Assembly: GCF_950023065.1 (NCBI RefSeq)
Contig: NC_088679.1
Coordinates: 25,544,001 to 25,608,000 of the forward strand
Direction of reading: 5' to 3'
Length of the DNA: 64,000 nt
Source: Planococcus citri
Taxonomy: Eukaryota > Arthropoda > Insecta > Hemiptera > Pseudococcidae
Shown here piece after piece: positions 35,308-48,260 of this stretch. Positions within the stretch are counted from its first letter, which is position 1; the number at the start of each line of letters is the position of its first letter. The notes under the pieces are model-generated. The model was not told where the DNA came from. It made no database searches and saw only the letters and a list, made by a program, of their open reading frames with translations. The translations under genes and the position numbers were made by a program.

Positions 35308-35940
35308 TAGGTACCCATTTAATTAATTTTCTTTATAGATTTTTTTGCACTCAAAACCGGTTTTATGAGATTTTAAAATTTTTTTGAACCTTTTCATGGG
35401 GTTTAAAAATCATTTCTTACAATTTTTTTTCAATAAAAAAATAAATATTCAATTTTTTCTAAAGCCATCTTTTTTTTTTTGGTATCAAAGAATGCTGTAT
35501 TTCTATCAAAAATGGAAAAAATTTTAATTTTAAAAAAGAAAATGCCGAGAACTGGTTTAATTACCCTTTTGCATTTTTCGAAATTTTGGATCTCCATCTT
35601 CTTTCTGATAGGTAACTGATTTTTGGTTTTGAAGCAAACGATTATTTGAACGAAAATCATAATCAATGAAAAACTCAAATTATGTTAGGTACCTATATTG
35701 CATTTTTCAACATTTTGAGCTCCAACCGGCTCCCCCTTCGAAGGGCTCAGTTCTGATTCTGAGGTCACACGACTTTCAAAAATAGAATCAGTGCCCTCGA
35801 GACGAAAATAAGTACATAATTTGATACCCATGAAACCCATGAAATTGTAAAGCCTTCCTCCCCTGGGCTATATTATTATAGGTCTGACCCCCCCCCCCCA
35901 TCGACAATATGAAGTGAAATCAACTCTTATGAAATTATTC
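35308..35940. other. AT-rich, no gene
   Basis: Homopolymer-rich sequence with a C run near 35889-35898; nothing further recognised. Confidence 0.35.
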
Positions 35941-36480
35941 GAAAGTGACCTTTGCGACCTATCAAAATGTTGCTAAAAATTCGAATATTTTGACGAAAAT
36001 ATTTTTTGAGCATTTTTGAAGAATTTTGAGCACGAAATTGGGTAATGATTTTTGGATTTTTGAAAGTGGCATGGACCTATTAAAAAAAATAACATTTCAC
36101 GAAAAAACTCACATATTTTGACAAAAATGTTTTTTGAGCATTTTTGAAGAATTTTGAGTCGAAAATGGGGCCATGATTTTTCGAATTTCTATTTCAAATA
36201 TTTCGACGAAACTGTTTTACGAGTACCTATTTTTTTTTTAAATTTTGAACCCAAAATGGGTCATGATTTTCGATTTTGGAAAAATGTGTCATGTGACCTA
36301 TCAAAATGGGTTAAAATTCTGACAGGAAATCAAAAATTGATACCCAAATCTTATTTGAGGCTTTCTTGAAGAACTTTGAGCTTCAGAAAGCCAATTGAAT
36401 TTTACGAGTTGCACGAATTTGATTTCTGGAGTTTTTTTTTGCCAGGTTGGTTGTAGATTATAAATTTTTCGAAAATATAG
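35940..36480. repeat. Tandem array of about four 120-130-bp units
   Basis: Units share GACCTATCAAAATG, TTTTGACGAAAAT, TTTTTTGAGCATTTTTGAAG and AATTTTGAGC followed by GGTCATGATTTT. All are in one orientation, unlike the head-to-head array at 16440-17350, whose units share the GACCTATCAA...GGGTT core. Confidence 0.6.
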
Positions 36481-37000
36481 TGAAAAATCCACGAGAGTCT
36501 CTAAAGTCTAAGTGTAGTTATTTGGACGTGTAATTTTGCGATGCAGTGTTTTCTAACGTTTGGACTGTTTTGAGTGGGATGGGGGCGGGGGGCTGAACAA
36601 GAATATAATCTCGTTTTTTGATTCCAACGTTTTCATACGCTAAGCCACCTTTTAATATTGGGGTGGGGCTCCTCCCCTTTGGTATCCTCATTGGAAACGA
36701 GGGCTTCAATGCATTTTTTAAAAAAAATTTCTAGTGCGTATATGCTTGATTTTTTTAATATGTATAAAAAACAATTTTTTTATCATTGCTTTGAAACATG
36801 TTCATTCAATCTTGATAAATAATTTTTCAATTTCATTTTTTTTTCAAACATGCTGAGCAAGTGTTGGGGGGGGGGTCATTGAGAATATTCAAATCTGTAG
36901 ATAATCGTTTGGTTTCTTCTTTTCTGCCCCCTCTCCCTGTCTCTTTCTTCAACTCAGAAACATATTCATTCAAAAAATATCTAAAAGAAAAAAACCAGAA
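36480..37000. other. AT-rich with G runs, no gene
   Basis: Contains G runs near 36580 and 36865-36874; no transposon ends or frames supported. Confidence 0.35.
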
Positions 37001-39190
37001 GAAAACACGATATTAATACCGCAAAATAATCCAGGAAACTTTCACGAATGCGAAAAAGGGGAAGAAAAGGGGGTGAAGAGAAATCCGAATTGATTGTTGT
37101 TTAAAGAGCACGTAATATACTGTGGAAACGATGATACGGCGTGTATTTTTCGGGTGGTTCGGTACAGAAAGCACTTTTTGTGCGCTTTTTTTTTTGCGTC
37201 AGTGGTGCGCGCGTTGTGCCTTTTTTCGTATACGTGTAGACTAGATCCGGTGAAAAATTTCTCTGGATTTTTTTATGGTAGCTTTGAAGAGAAGAAGAAG
37301 CGAGCAGGGAGGTTGTAATTTTATTTTATTGTTTCTTTGAGCTAGAATCGACGTGGTAATAAAATTTAAAATGAGGGGATTACGGCGAAGGTTTAAAGCG
37401 TATTTTTTCTCTTCTTACTTCGTAGATGTATTATACAACTCGGTAGCTGTGTACCTCCTCTCTTCTCATCTATGAATACCCCGCCCTTATATCTGTCGAT
37501 CTGTTTCTTTTCGAGTACTTGGTTTTTGCAAAAAAAAAAAAAAGTATAGAAATATTTTAGTTGATTTCTGTTTTCGTTCGCGTGGCGAAATATTGTTTAT
37601 GGTATTTTTTGAAGTGAGGGATCAAGGGGGGCTACACGGTTTAGACAGAATAGGTACGAGTAGAGAAGGGTATTATTGTTTCAAATTCTATCGACGAATA
37701 TAACGAACGAATTGTCGAAAATATTCGAACGTCGGAGCAATCGCGAAGAAAAAGCTGGAATTCGCAAGTTTTTTTTTCTCTTATATATTTTTGCTACGCT
37801 ATGAGGCGAGGCGAATGGTAATGCGAAAACGGAAGGAAGGAAGGAAGAAAGGAAAGAAGAAAGAGAGCGAAAAAAAGATGTACTAAAACTGTTTACGTCG
37901 CGAAATCAGAAGGAAAATAATAAAAGTTGGAAGCGGGATGAAGGCAGGAAACGATAATGAAACAACATTATCGAAACGAGGAATAAAATTTTCCATCGTC
38001 GAGTTGCTTTACTTATACTCGCCTTTTTTTCACCGATGGTTTTTCTACATAGCTTTACGAGTAGAAGCCTTTAGCCTATAGAATGTCGGTTGCTGTTCGA
38101 CTCGGATAATTATTAGTTACAAGCAGACGTACATATGGTTTAATCTGATCCATTAGGAGGCTTTCTCCGATACAAGAGTCGTTCGCAAACGATTCCATTC
38201 TGCGGCAATTTTCTAAATGACATGTATTTTTGGGTAAACTGAGGATCAGAGGAGTCGAGACTAAAAGTTTTTTTTACTCTTTTTCTGCCGCACGAGCTAT
38301 ATGGTAACTCTGTATTCGTTTTCGTTCGATTAACGAAGAGTAAATTTTTAATAAACCTTTTTCGTGTATTAGGTTTTTCTGCGCACAAATACTACCAACA
38401 AAACACTCTCGCAAAAGCGTGAAACGAGAACAAAAACAAATGTTTTTTGTCGGCCGAACGGCTGCAAAAGCATAGGGTACCTTTGTGTGTAGATTTGGAG
38501 GAAGGTGGAACACACAACTAGCGGAAAACCCTCTCCTGTGCCCGTAAAAGCGAAAAGTTTTATCGGCTGAAAAGCCATGCTATGACGATAGCGCGGAGAT
38601 GGGCGTCGCGTACGCGACATTTTTATGAAATTGTCGAATTTTGGGCGATGGCGGCGTCGCCTAGGTATCTCTAAAGTGTCAAAAGAGTGGAATGAGAAAG
38701 CTGCCGCATTATTGGCGGTATTGTGCGCGCGTGCTAAAGTCGTTCGGTAATCCTACTTGAACGACGAGTATTTTTTTTTTTTTTGCCTTCGTACTGGTAA
38801 ACGAGATGGATTAGCTGGATAGGGTTTTCCTGCTTTTTTTTCTCTCTCTCTACAGCACCAGGTACTCAGTTCGATGTGTTCGTATTCTGTATTCGCGCGT
38901 TTTGTTTTTCACCTCGTGAAAAGTGAAGAAGAGAACGGTGGAATACACAATTCAACGAATCGAGTCAATCAATAATTCAACGTGCAAGTGTTTAAAAAAG
39001 ATGAATTCATTTTGTCAACGTGGCGTTGTTGTAGGGATGAGATGTGATGTGAATGAGGGTTGGAGGAGGAGGGGGAGGGAACTTTCAACTATATTGAAGT
39101 TTTTTCATGTGCGGGAGAGAAATGCACGATTGTGTACGAGTTGGAATAACAAGGCGAGATGGAAGACTGATGATGGGAGGTTTTGGTAAG
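37000..39190. other. CpG-containing single-copy segment
   Basis: Low-repeat sequence with a (GGAA)n-like purine tract near 37830-37870. A strong acceptor-like CTCTCTCTCTACAG ends at 38855, but the nearest good donor (TTG|GTAAGA, 39186) would define a non-coding 330-nt exon. It is not called as a gene. Confidence 0.35.
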
Positions 39191-40000
39191 ATTTTTCTTG
39201 TTGTTGGAATTTTCAAATTATATTATAGTGGATCAGTGATATGGTAACTTTAAGCGGTGTGAATTCATGAGATGAAACGTGATCTTCCTTTTGAAATCAG
39301 AATCTTGAAGGTGTGTGAATCATGAAATTGAAATACACCTTTGTCTAGTTCAACTTTCGAGTCCTGTAAATTTGATTTCTCTATGTAGAGATGAATCGAA
39401 GCATAGATTTTGAAGACGAACAAAAAATTTTTATGTCGAAAGAAATGGTCTCTTTTCAAAATTTAAGGGATTCTTCAAAACCACGAAAAATGCAGTAGGT
39501 ATAAAAAGTTTTTCTTGTAATTTTCAACTTTTTGAAACTCATCTGTTTTGGAGATGTGTCATTTTGGTGAAAGGATTTTTTTTAAATTTGCTTATAACAC
39601 ATTGTTATGTAATAACACGAAAATATTTGAAAAAAAAATCAATAAAATCATTAAAAGAAGTATCCAAAACATTTGCAATTCAACCAAATTTCATAAAAAT
39701 TGTGTTGAAATTTCAACTGACGTAAAATTTGGCGAAATTTGCCAGAAATTGTTTGAAACATGATTAAAGCTGAATAAAATAAGTAGAAAAAACTAAAACA
39801 GCATAAATCATTAAAAAATATGAAAAACTGATAATATTTCAATATTTGACGAAATTTAGGGAAAACTGCACAAAACGTTGTTGAAGTCAAAATCGACCAG
39901 AAACACCTGCCATTTTCAGCAAAATTTAATAAAATTTGTCACAGGTTTCGTACTTGGTTACTTTTTCAGTATCTCACTAAGTTACTTCAGTTACTTGAAA
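39190..40000. other. AT-rich degenerate repeat text, no gene
   Basis: Words like CATTAAAA, GAAATTTGCC and AAAACTGATAATATTT recall the 21-kb AT-rich repeats. No boundaries can be drawn. Confidence 0.35.
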
Positions 40001-40690
40001 GTAACATTTGGCAATTTTTTCAACATTTCGGCTACTGAAATTATTTTCAAAAATTAATTTTTTTACAAAAAAAAATCGAAAAATTTTCGTTTTTTTGACA
40101 GAATTTGTTAAATTAATATTTTTTTTGTTGCTAAAATTGTAAAAATTTTGCTTTAGAAAAATTCTCACTCGTAGTAAAATTGACAAGTCTCACTTTTTTT
40201 CCAAAAATTATTCAAAAGTCTCGTTTTTTTTGCTAAAATTTTCAATTGCTCCTAAAAGTAAGCATTACTTTTTGCTAAAATTATCAGTCTTGCTTTTTGA
40301 AAAAAATATTTCTTTTCCAGAATTTGACAATTTTTTTTTTGCAAAAAATTTCAAAGTCTCGATCATTTTTCAAAAATTGCAAAAACTCGTTATTATCAAA
40401 AATAAGTCCTGTGTTTTGCTAATATGTATTGTAAAAGTCTTGCTTTTTGGAAAAAATTGACGTAAATTATCGTTTTTCGAAAGTTTGGAAAAATTTTCGC
40501 TTTGTAGCAAAGTTACTGAAAATAGCCGCTTTTTTGCAAAAAGTTCTCAAACTCACACTTTTTTTATTGTCCTGTAATAGTCAAGATTTCTAGCCAGAAA
40601 TAGACAAAAAGACGTGTCTCTTTTTTCCAAAATTGTCCAAAATCTCGCTTTTTTTTTAAATCAAAGCATAGCAAAATATAGGTATTGTTC
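40000..40690. repeat. Degenerate TTTTTGCCAAAATT minisatellite, third locus
   Basis: Repeated variants of CTTTTTGCTAAAATTATCA and TCGCTTTTTTCCAAAATTG, the same family as 300-960 and 7640-9110. Confidence 0.55.
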
Positions 40691-42060
40691 AACTTCTTAA
40701 AAATAATTAAAAACCATCAAACATTTTATTTTGTGATCTTATTATTATTTTTTATGATTTTTTTTAATGTACAGTAAAATGTTTTGCTCTCGATTTGTCA
40801 CTTTTTTGATTACATTTTGGTTACTTTTTCAAATTTTTTTGGCTAGTCAAGTTATACTTTTTTTTAGAAAAAATTGAGTAAGAATTCTGTTGTCAAAATT
40901 TACTAAATCTCAGCAAAAATTCACTAAAATTTAGCAACATTTGTAAAAATTTGGTAAAAATTTGCTAAAATTGAAAAATGAGTGTATTTTTTGAAAAATG
41001 AGTGTATTTTGTCGAAATTAAGCTGTCGAAATTTAGCACATCTTGTCAAAATTAGGCAATAAAACTTGTTAATATTAAGTAACGTTTGCATAAAACATTA
41101 TAAAAACATGTTAAAAATGACAAAACAACGCATGAAAAGAGCATTAAAATCATTTAAAATCTGGGCAAATTTTGAGAAATTTGAGTAGATTTCTCAGGGA
41201 AGCAATTTTTTTTGTTTTTTTTCCTACTAAGTAATTTTAGTGATTTCTCGAGGATTTTGGCTGATTTAGAGCTGGGATTTTTATGCATGATGAAAATGAA
41301 GCAAATATTTTAAGCAATTTTTTCTCTCAAATTATGCAAAAATTTCAGTTTGAGGAACGTATTCCTAAAAAGGATGTTTCGAGCTGAAACACCTGAAAAC
41401 GATAAATTCAAAACAAAATGAACCCAGTGATCAAGAAATACATTTTTATTTTTAAAAAATAGGCAAAACAAGGCATTTATGAATTAATAAATTATTCCGG
41501 GTTGTTGGTGACATTTTAGCAGTCTTGCAATTTTTTAACTAAAAAAGTCTTAACAATCTCAATTTTTGTAAAATTTTCATCAATATGCAAAAAAATACCA
41601 AAGATTGCTCAAATACTCAAAAATATGCAGGTTTCCCCCCAAAAATATGCTAAAATATGTAATTCGGTCTGGAATATGCAAAATATGCAAAATGATTGGG
41701 TTTATTCGTCAGAAAATTTCATGATTCGTGGACATATGTATTATCAAATATGTACTTTTTCTAGTCAGTATAGAAAAATATGCAAAGCATAAAAATCCAG
41801 CTCTACTGTGATTAGCGTTTCTAATGTCAATATTTCTCTAACTTCAAGTCAATTTTGTGACTTTTAAATACTTTTAAGCGGACTTTTGAATGTGTTTTTT
41901 TTACAATATTTAATGATGGAAATCAGCAAGTTCCATAATGACCTCACCGGTTTGTTTTCTCTTTTGAAATGTCAATTTTAGAAAAGTCTAGAAATGAGTT
42001 TTTTGAGATTTGGTATTGGTTACCTATACATCAAATATTTATGGTCTAAGCTAGTTTCTT
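40690..42060. repeat. AT-rich segment with ATATGCAAA cluster
   Basis: Between about 41580 and 41790 ATATGC words recur at least eight times (AATATGCAAAATATGCAAAA and variants). The remainder is AT-rich text with no frame. The cluster may be the eroded end of a transposon. Confidence 0.4.
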
Positions 42061-43870
42061 CATTCGTTTCAATCTGGCAATTTGATGTTCATCTTCTGCT
42101 ACTACCACTGCTTGATATCGACTTTTTTTCACCACAGTAGTTCAACACGCGTTCAAATCCGCAGAAAAAAGAAAAGAGGAAGAAAAAGGTAAACCACTAA
42201 GCATCGAGTTCGGTCTAAGAGTATTTTTTTCTTAATCAACGATTCGTCATCGACCAACGACGGCGACTTTATCGATGAATCTAACATAGCGTTTGCTGTA
42301 CTCGTGTGTACGTTATATACCGTGTTGGAATATTTATAAACCACATAGCAACTGGATGATGAACATCGAGTAATTACATCGCTCACGCGTTCTTTATTAT
42401 GCGTATCCTACACTTGCATTACACGGTCTCTCATAAACTTACAGAACGTTTGTATATATTTACAAAGGGCATGGCGTACGTTAAAACGTACCAATATCGA
42501 TGTTGAATAGTTCACATTAATCCACGCACTTGTTTCGCCAGTGAGCAAATGCTTCGAAACTTGTCCATTTTTCACTCGATTCAATAACTATGTGCTATAA
42601 GGAGGACTATAGGGTGTCGATGGGAAGAAGCAAACCGAAGGAAACGAGCGTCTATATCCTTTTCTAAAACATTGTGGATGTAAATGACGACATCATCATC
42701 TAATAAAAGCCATTTCATCGAGTACCCACAGTACAACGCCGCCCACCGTTTCATAATTAACATCGGCCATTAGTTATTCAATTAATTCGCGCCACTCCGC
42801 ACCCCGTGCCCCATCGTCAGCTAATCCTTTACCAATGTCGTCCGCAAAACGCGTTGTCATTTCTTGGGCGACTTGGCTTTGCTATAGTACGAGTAGCTCG
42901 CGGAAACTTTAGACCAGGCTGGGTGACGTGGCGTGCTGTTTCCTTTGAAATTCGCCAAATCCCCGAACATTGCGTATTAATGAGATCCAACCGAGCAAAA
43001 ACAAGAGACAGACGGATACTCATCCACGTTAAAAGCTCTACCACGTTTACCAAGTATATAGCATTTAGTTGATTACATGCGCCACAACGTGTATTACCGT
43101 CTCTGGTCCACCCTTGCTCCACTATCCTTCTAGCCCCCTGGATCCCTGATGAGCTATTCGCCTCGTATATATACCCGTAATAACGATGGCAACGTGGTTG
43201 TTGTCGTTGTCGTCGTTGTCGTCGTCGTCGCAGTTGGTCAATTATTCGAATTTACATGTTTGTATAGGTATCGAAGCGCGATTTCACGCATAAATTTACG
43301 TTATGTCATCCGATAATTACTCGTCGTCGTCGATGAAATTACGTACTTTAGGTATATTATGTATTATGACAAGTGGAGAAGAGCAGAGTAGAGTTGAAAA
43401 ATGCCAACCCTCTTTTTATTACATCGGGGGATCTTTAAGTTTGAAATGTCGGTCGTTTCATGTGAAACGTGACACTTGGAATTAAAGTTTTGACGTTAAT
43501 TTTCCAGCAACGTGGGCAAAATTGAAATTTTTCAAACCTGCTTCGTCGACCGGTGTGATTTTTTGATAGGTTATTCGCGTGTGCAAATTGACCGATAGCA
43601 GGTGCTCGTCGATTGGAATTTTCAAAAAATTTTCCAACAACGATGAGCGAAATATGAAAATGTAAAAATGTTGTTTTATCCTACCTACAAAGAGTGATAA
43701 ATAATTTCAATGCTTTGAATAATTAAAGAGAGAGTTGAGATTTGAAGCACGTCCTCCTCAAATGACAAACGAATATCCCGAGTGACGACTGAACCAAATT
43801 ATTTGAAATTATAGCTTATACTATAGTTAGATTTGCTTATAAATTAATTAGTCTATATTATTCGTTAAAA
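42060..43870. other. CpG-containing single-copy segment
   Basis: Low-repeat sequence with a (GTC)n/(GTT)n run at about 43196-43235. Opposed short frames at 42806-43122 on both strands are typical of chance frames in higher-GC DNA. Confidence 0.35.
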
Positions 43871-43877
43871 TATTTAA

Positions 43878-43920
43878 TATCTAACGAAAATGTTTCATTC
43901 TTTTGTTGCAGGTAAGTACT
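43878..43920 (+). promoter_or_regulatory. Recursive splice site (zero-length exon) 2
   Basis: CTAAC at 43881-43885 is followed by a T-rich tract, TTGCAG and immediately GTAAGTACT. The junction is after 43911, and the branch adenosine would be 27 nt upstream of the AG. About 100 bases of G-poor AT-rich sequence precede it. It lies about 14.1 kb after the 29788 site. Confidence 0.75.
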
Positions 43921-44522
43921 CGCATTGAAAATACACCATCGACTCGAAAAGAAAAGAAAAGTCATTCCGTCGAATTTGTATGTAGAAATGAAATTAGTAT
44001 AAAATAGGATATTTAAATGGAACATTTAGGTAAAGTGAATTATTACGTTAATTACTCGAAGCTTTTTAATAGCCCATTTAGTTTAGTTAATTTTTACGGG
44101 AAATTTGAGCGAGAAATCCCTTCTATCCTGGTCCCACCACCATCTAAGAAAACGTTTCGCGATAAAAAATAATTGTGTTACATGTTTTACGTAATCTGAT
44201 TTTTCAACAGGAAAAAGGAAAAACAATTATCAAAGATGATGTTCGTAATGTTAGTGAGAAAACTTCGCTGTTTATGACAGAATTTATTAATTGAAAAACT
44301 TTTTAGTACGGGTTTGACAAAGTGGAGGATTTTTTTCCTTTTTGAAAAAATTTAGCAGTTTGAGATTTTTTTATGTTAGTTCAAGTAGTACTCGTACTTG
44401 TTAAATGCTCGAGTGACCGATAAAAATGAACCGAAGTTGTGAATTTATTTCTTTGTTTGTTTTTCTTCGCGTTTTGACTTTTTTTCGGGTTTGAAAAGTA
44501 TACTTAGAAGTTGGATTTATTA

Positions 44523-44790
44523 GGGTGAATGACCTCAAAACGAAGACGGATTTTGACCAAATTCAGTAGAGACTTTTATTTTGAAATGGAAGTTACTCGG
44601 GAAATTTTTTTAGCTTCACAAGTGCTTCGGGAGGGGTGATGCGGATCCTCAAAGAGAGAGAATTTGTGAAAAATCTTGGTTTTTCGCTCAAACCTAACCT
44701 AACCTGTTTTGGGAAATACCTACTTGGTTCATTTTCTGAAAATGAACCTAGTCGGGTTATCCACGTATTAGTGAGCAAAAATACTATATC
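44523..44790. repeat. CAAATTCAG repeat family, full-length-like copy
   Basis: GGATTTTGACCAAATTCAGT, then a block with TTTTGAAATGGAAGTTACTC, then TCAAAGAGAGAGAATTTGTG and CCTAACCTGTTTTGGGAAAT. The same order of blocks occurs at 54060-54300, inverted at 55440-55625, and truncated at 7575-7660. Confidence 0.55.
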
Positions 44791-44989
44791 TACGAATAAA
44801 GCAATTAACCGAGATAACCGTCATCTATCACGACAATTTTTTTATCGTGCATTGACGCACGTAGGTGAATTGGAGAGATCATCGCCAACAATACTGATAA
44901 TGGAACGAAAAATGTATCATTTTTGTGTTGAGTGGAATCAATTCTTGGAATAGGAACTGTTTTTGGAAAAACTGTGACAGCCAATAAGT

Positions 44990-45130
44990 GGGTCATTCCA
45001 CGCCAAGTCGACAAAGAAGTGGTAGGGGGGGGGGGTTGGTGATTTTTTTGAAATTTTCTCTGTGGAAAGACCTTCCGAAGGGATGACCAATGGCGCAAAT
45101 CGCAGCCCTCTAGCCATTTTTTAAAGGCTG
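44990..45130. repeat. GTGGGTCATTCCACG-type repeat end
   Basis: GTGGGTCATTCCACGCCAAG, a 10-base G run and GGTGATTTTTTTGAAATTTT look like the left end of an interspersed element. An inverted partner end was not found in the window, so the extent is unknown. It may be the start of the element whose core is the inverted repeat at 45435-45972. Confidence 0.35.
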
Positions 45131-45434
45131 CTAGAGTGCTAGGGGGTGTCCAAGTTTTCAGTGAGCTTAAAATATCGTCTATTTCAGCAGTGGATTACTC
45201 GATAACCGTGATACCTACCAAAATGGAACTTTCTCCAATAGTTAGGGATTTTGAAAGGCTTTTTGGTGATATCATAAAAAACAGTTTTGCCACTTTTTTG
45301 TACGAAAAATTAGCTCGAAAGATTTCAAACCGTATAGTTTTCAAATCGTTCCGACTCTCGAAAATTCTGAAAAAATTATATTATGGACATTGGACAATTT
45401 TTCATGCTGAACAATATATTAGAAAATTGGGATG

Positions 45435-45972
45435 GCATTATTTCGTAAAATCGATTTTAAAAAATTAAATGTTTGCGAAAAAATGTGATTTTTTGATTTA
45501 AAACATGAAAAAAATTTTGATTGGTGAAGTTGGCCCATTTGACTCCTATTTTTACGTATCCGTTAAAAAAGTTGAAAGAACCTCTTCACTCGATGAAATG
45601 AACTCATCACAAAAAAATCAAAATTCGAAAAAATTCAATTTTCAATTCCAAACTTCAAAAAAAGTTAAAATTTATTCAGTTGTCTTATTTTGACCTCTTC
45701 TGACGTATTTCATGTAAAAGTTGATAAAAGTTACACTCATAGCAAATAATTAAAATTCATTTATTTTTTCAATTCACTCAGAATTTTAATTTTTTTGTGA
45801 TGAGTTCATTTCATCGAGTGAAAGAAGGTTTTCAACTTTTTCAACGGATACGTAAAAATAGGGGTCAAATGGGTCAACTTCACCGATCAAAACTTTTTTT
45901 TAGGTTTGAAATAAAAAAATCTCATTTTTCGCAAACTTTCAATTTTTTAAAATCGGTTTTACGAAATATCGA
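45435..45972. repeat. 538-bp inverted repeat with about 190-bp arms
   Basis: The left arm (45435-45624) reads GTAAAATCGATTTTAAAAAA, GTTTGCGAAAAA, GATTGGTGAAGTTG, TTTTTACGTATCCGTTAAAA and CACTCGATGAAATGAACTCA. The right arm (about 45781-45972) carries all of these inverted in reverse order. Identity looks high. A 132-codon frame starting at 45797 lies in the right arm and is an artefact. Confidence 0.75.
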
Positions 45973-45974
45973 TT

Positions 45975-46730
45975 TTTCCCAGCTATTTTTGAGCTTAAAA
46001 CTATACAGAGCCACAGAAAGCCCATATTTATTGTACATAGAGAGAGAGATAAAGTTATTATTTTTAAAATTTTCAAAAATTATCCTACCAAATGTTGAAA
46101 CTTGTTTTTCACCTCTCCCAAATCTAAGTTTGATATTACATAGAATGAAAAAAACTGTAAATTTGTCGTGTGGTTTTCTTGAGCTCTTTTGTTAGAAAAT
46201 TTTCAGAAAAGTTATTGATGCATCAATTCTGGAGCAATTATGTTTTTGGCTCCATCTTCGTAGGACGAGAAGTCGACTTCAGGAAAGAACTTGAAAACAT
46301 ACTTGCATTCTCATACCAACTCTACGATCTGAAAATGTTTTGATTCTGGTTCGCTGATTGTGAGATGAAAATTTGATTTGTATACAAGAACATCCCAAAT
46401 GTGAAACGCGAGATTAGTGATTTTTTCAGTCATTTTATGCTAAAAATGTGGAAACGAAACCATATTCATTCAGTGAATTGATTGATTGGTAATTTAATTA
46501 TATAAAAATTCTGGACCTCTAGCAATCAGTCATTTTTGCCCCCTTCAATTTTCAAAATGAACGACACTTTTATCTGGCATTTTAATTTTTTCCAAATCTT
46601 AAGTCACGCTAATTTTTTTAGTTGCAAATTTCAGGAATGTAGGTACTACATATACCATTTCAAAAATGAGTGACGTATTTTTTGGAGAATAAGTGTGCTC
46701 TGCTACCATGGCACATTTGAGCACCAATAT
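45975..46730. other. AT-rich, no gene
   Basis: No boundaries, frames or splice pairs recognised. Confidence 0.35.
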
Positions 46731-48260
46731 AAGCAGATGATCGCGTTAAACCGAACTTTTCTTCGCATATCTCAGCCACACCAGTGCCAGCAACTGGTGA
46801 AATAATGCCAAGACTCACTATAGATCACTCGCAATATTTATGGTAACGAAAAACCATTCTGCACCTCCTGCTTCTCCCACACGTTCGTTTGAAATATTTG
46901 AAATTTTCGTATACCACCTGTTGAGGCACTACAAAGACTTTCATCACAGCGATGTACGAAGACTACACCCGATAAAAAGAAATTAGCCAAAGGAAAAAAC
47001 CATACTCGTAGAATAAAAGAGAGAAAAAAAAATACTCGTACAAACGATCGGATTGAAATTTCAAACGTTTCGCTGTCAAGTTTACTGCACCAGTAGGTAA
47101 TCTAGATTAGAGATCAGATGAAGTATTCGTATTCGTGTATCGAACAGAGCACCACGGCGTTGAGATAGAAAGAAAGTTCCATTGTGAGGTATAAAAATGA
47201 CGTATGTACGGTACGTATTGCGGAGAAATAGAACGTAGAGCAGTTGATCGTGTCCATGTAGCTGCTTCTGGGCTTATAACTGACATATTATGCACAGCGA
47301 GATTGGAAGGAAGCCGTCGAAGATGTGGCGGTGGCGTCGTCAGAGTCGTGGTTCATTTCACAGGTCGACGAGAGACGTCGGTCGGTGCCACCACGATAAT
47401 TAGGTGCTGTAGGTATTTTTCTTTCTTTTGCATCGCGAAGTGGCGTTCGTCCTCTTCATCTTGAAGGTGTAGCTCTATCGCTATCACCGTGTACCGGAGA
47501 GTAAATTGCATCAAAGTTGGTAAGACTTATATATTTGTGAGCTTGCCCTTATACTGTACAATACTGCAGCACACCTTGGTACACAACAAGTACCTACGCT
47601 AAACAGAATACAAAACGATGAGATATACGTACTATATGGTACACAGCGAAGGTATCCGGCATCTCCACCGCCTCATCTCGCCGCTAAACTGACAAAGATT
47701 AAAAACAAAGCGCTCCGCTGTAAGTGAGAAGCTCCGTCTAACGTATGTTTTTTGTTTAATGGAATCTGTCAAGTACAGCTGCAATGAAAACGCTAAACGT
47801 GGCGGCTTGCCGGGCTCTTCTCGCTGGCTGTTAACGGTGCAAAAGGACGAATGGATTATTAAGTATTTCATTTTAGGTGAAAATTTATCACGTTAAATTA
47901 CGGTTGTTATAAGTTTCCAACGTGTACGCGTCGTCATACCCCCCTCAGCACCCTGCCTCGCATCGAGTCGCGTGGTGTTGCATTCCCCTGCCTCATCTTG
48001 TACAACGATACGTGTTTCTTCGCAACGACCAAAATTCTTATATCGGTTATTAATTTTAGCCTGTAGCTATATCATTCAACTCGAAACACGATGATAACAC
48101 ACGTAGTCTACCGTAATACCGATAGTTCGATCGTCGACATGAACGAACGTGTGTGCGAACTACATGAAAGTTTCGAATGTAACGAGTGTACTTTAGAAGT
48201 TGCTCCGAATAAGCTTTAGTAGCTTTATTCGAGGTTTTTGAAAATTTCAATAAACAAAAA
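46730..48260. other. CpG-containing single-copy segment
   Basis: Low-repeat sequence with several short opposed frames. None has family resemblance. Confidence 0.35.

Noticed and set aside
38856..39185. Possible 330-nt exon between a strong acceptor and a GTAAGA donor
   Set aside because: Every frame is interrupted, so it would be non-coding; the donor context is modest and nothing else supports it.
44692..44705. CCTAACCTAACC resembling the insect telomere repeat
   Set aside because: Only about two and a half units, inside an interspersed repeat whose other copies have different bases there.
45797..46195. 132-codon plus-strand frame
   Set aside because: Begins in the right arm of an inverted repeat; low-complexity translation.
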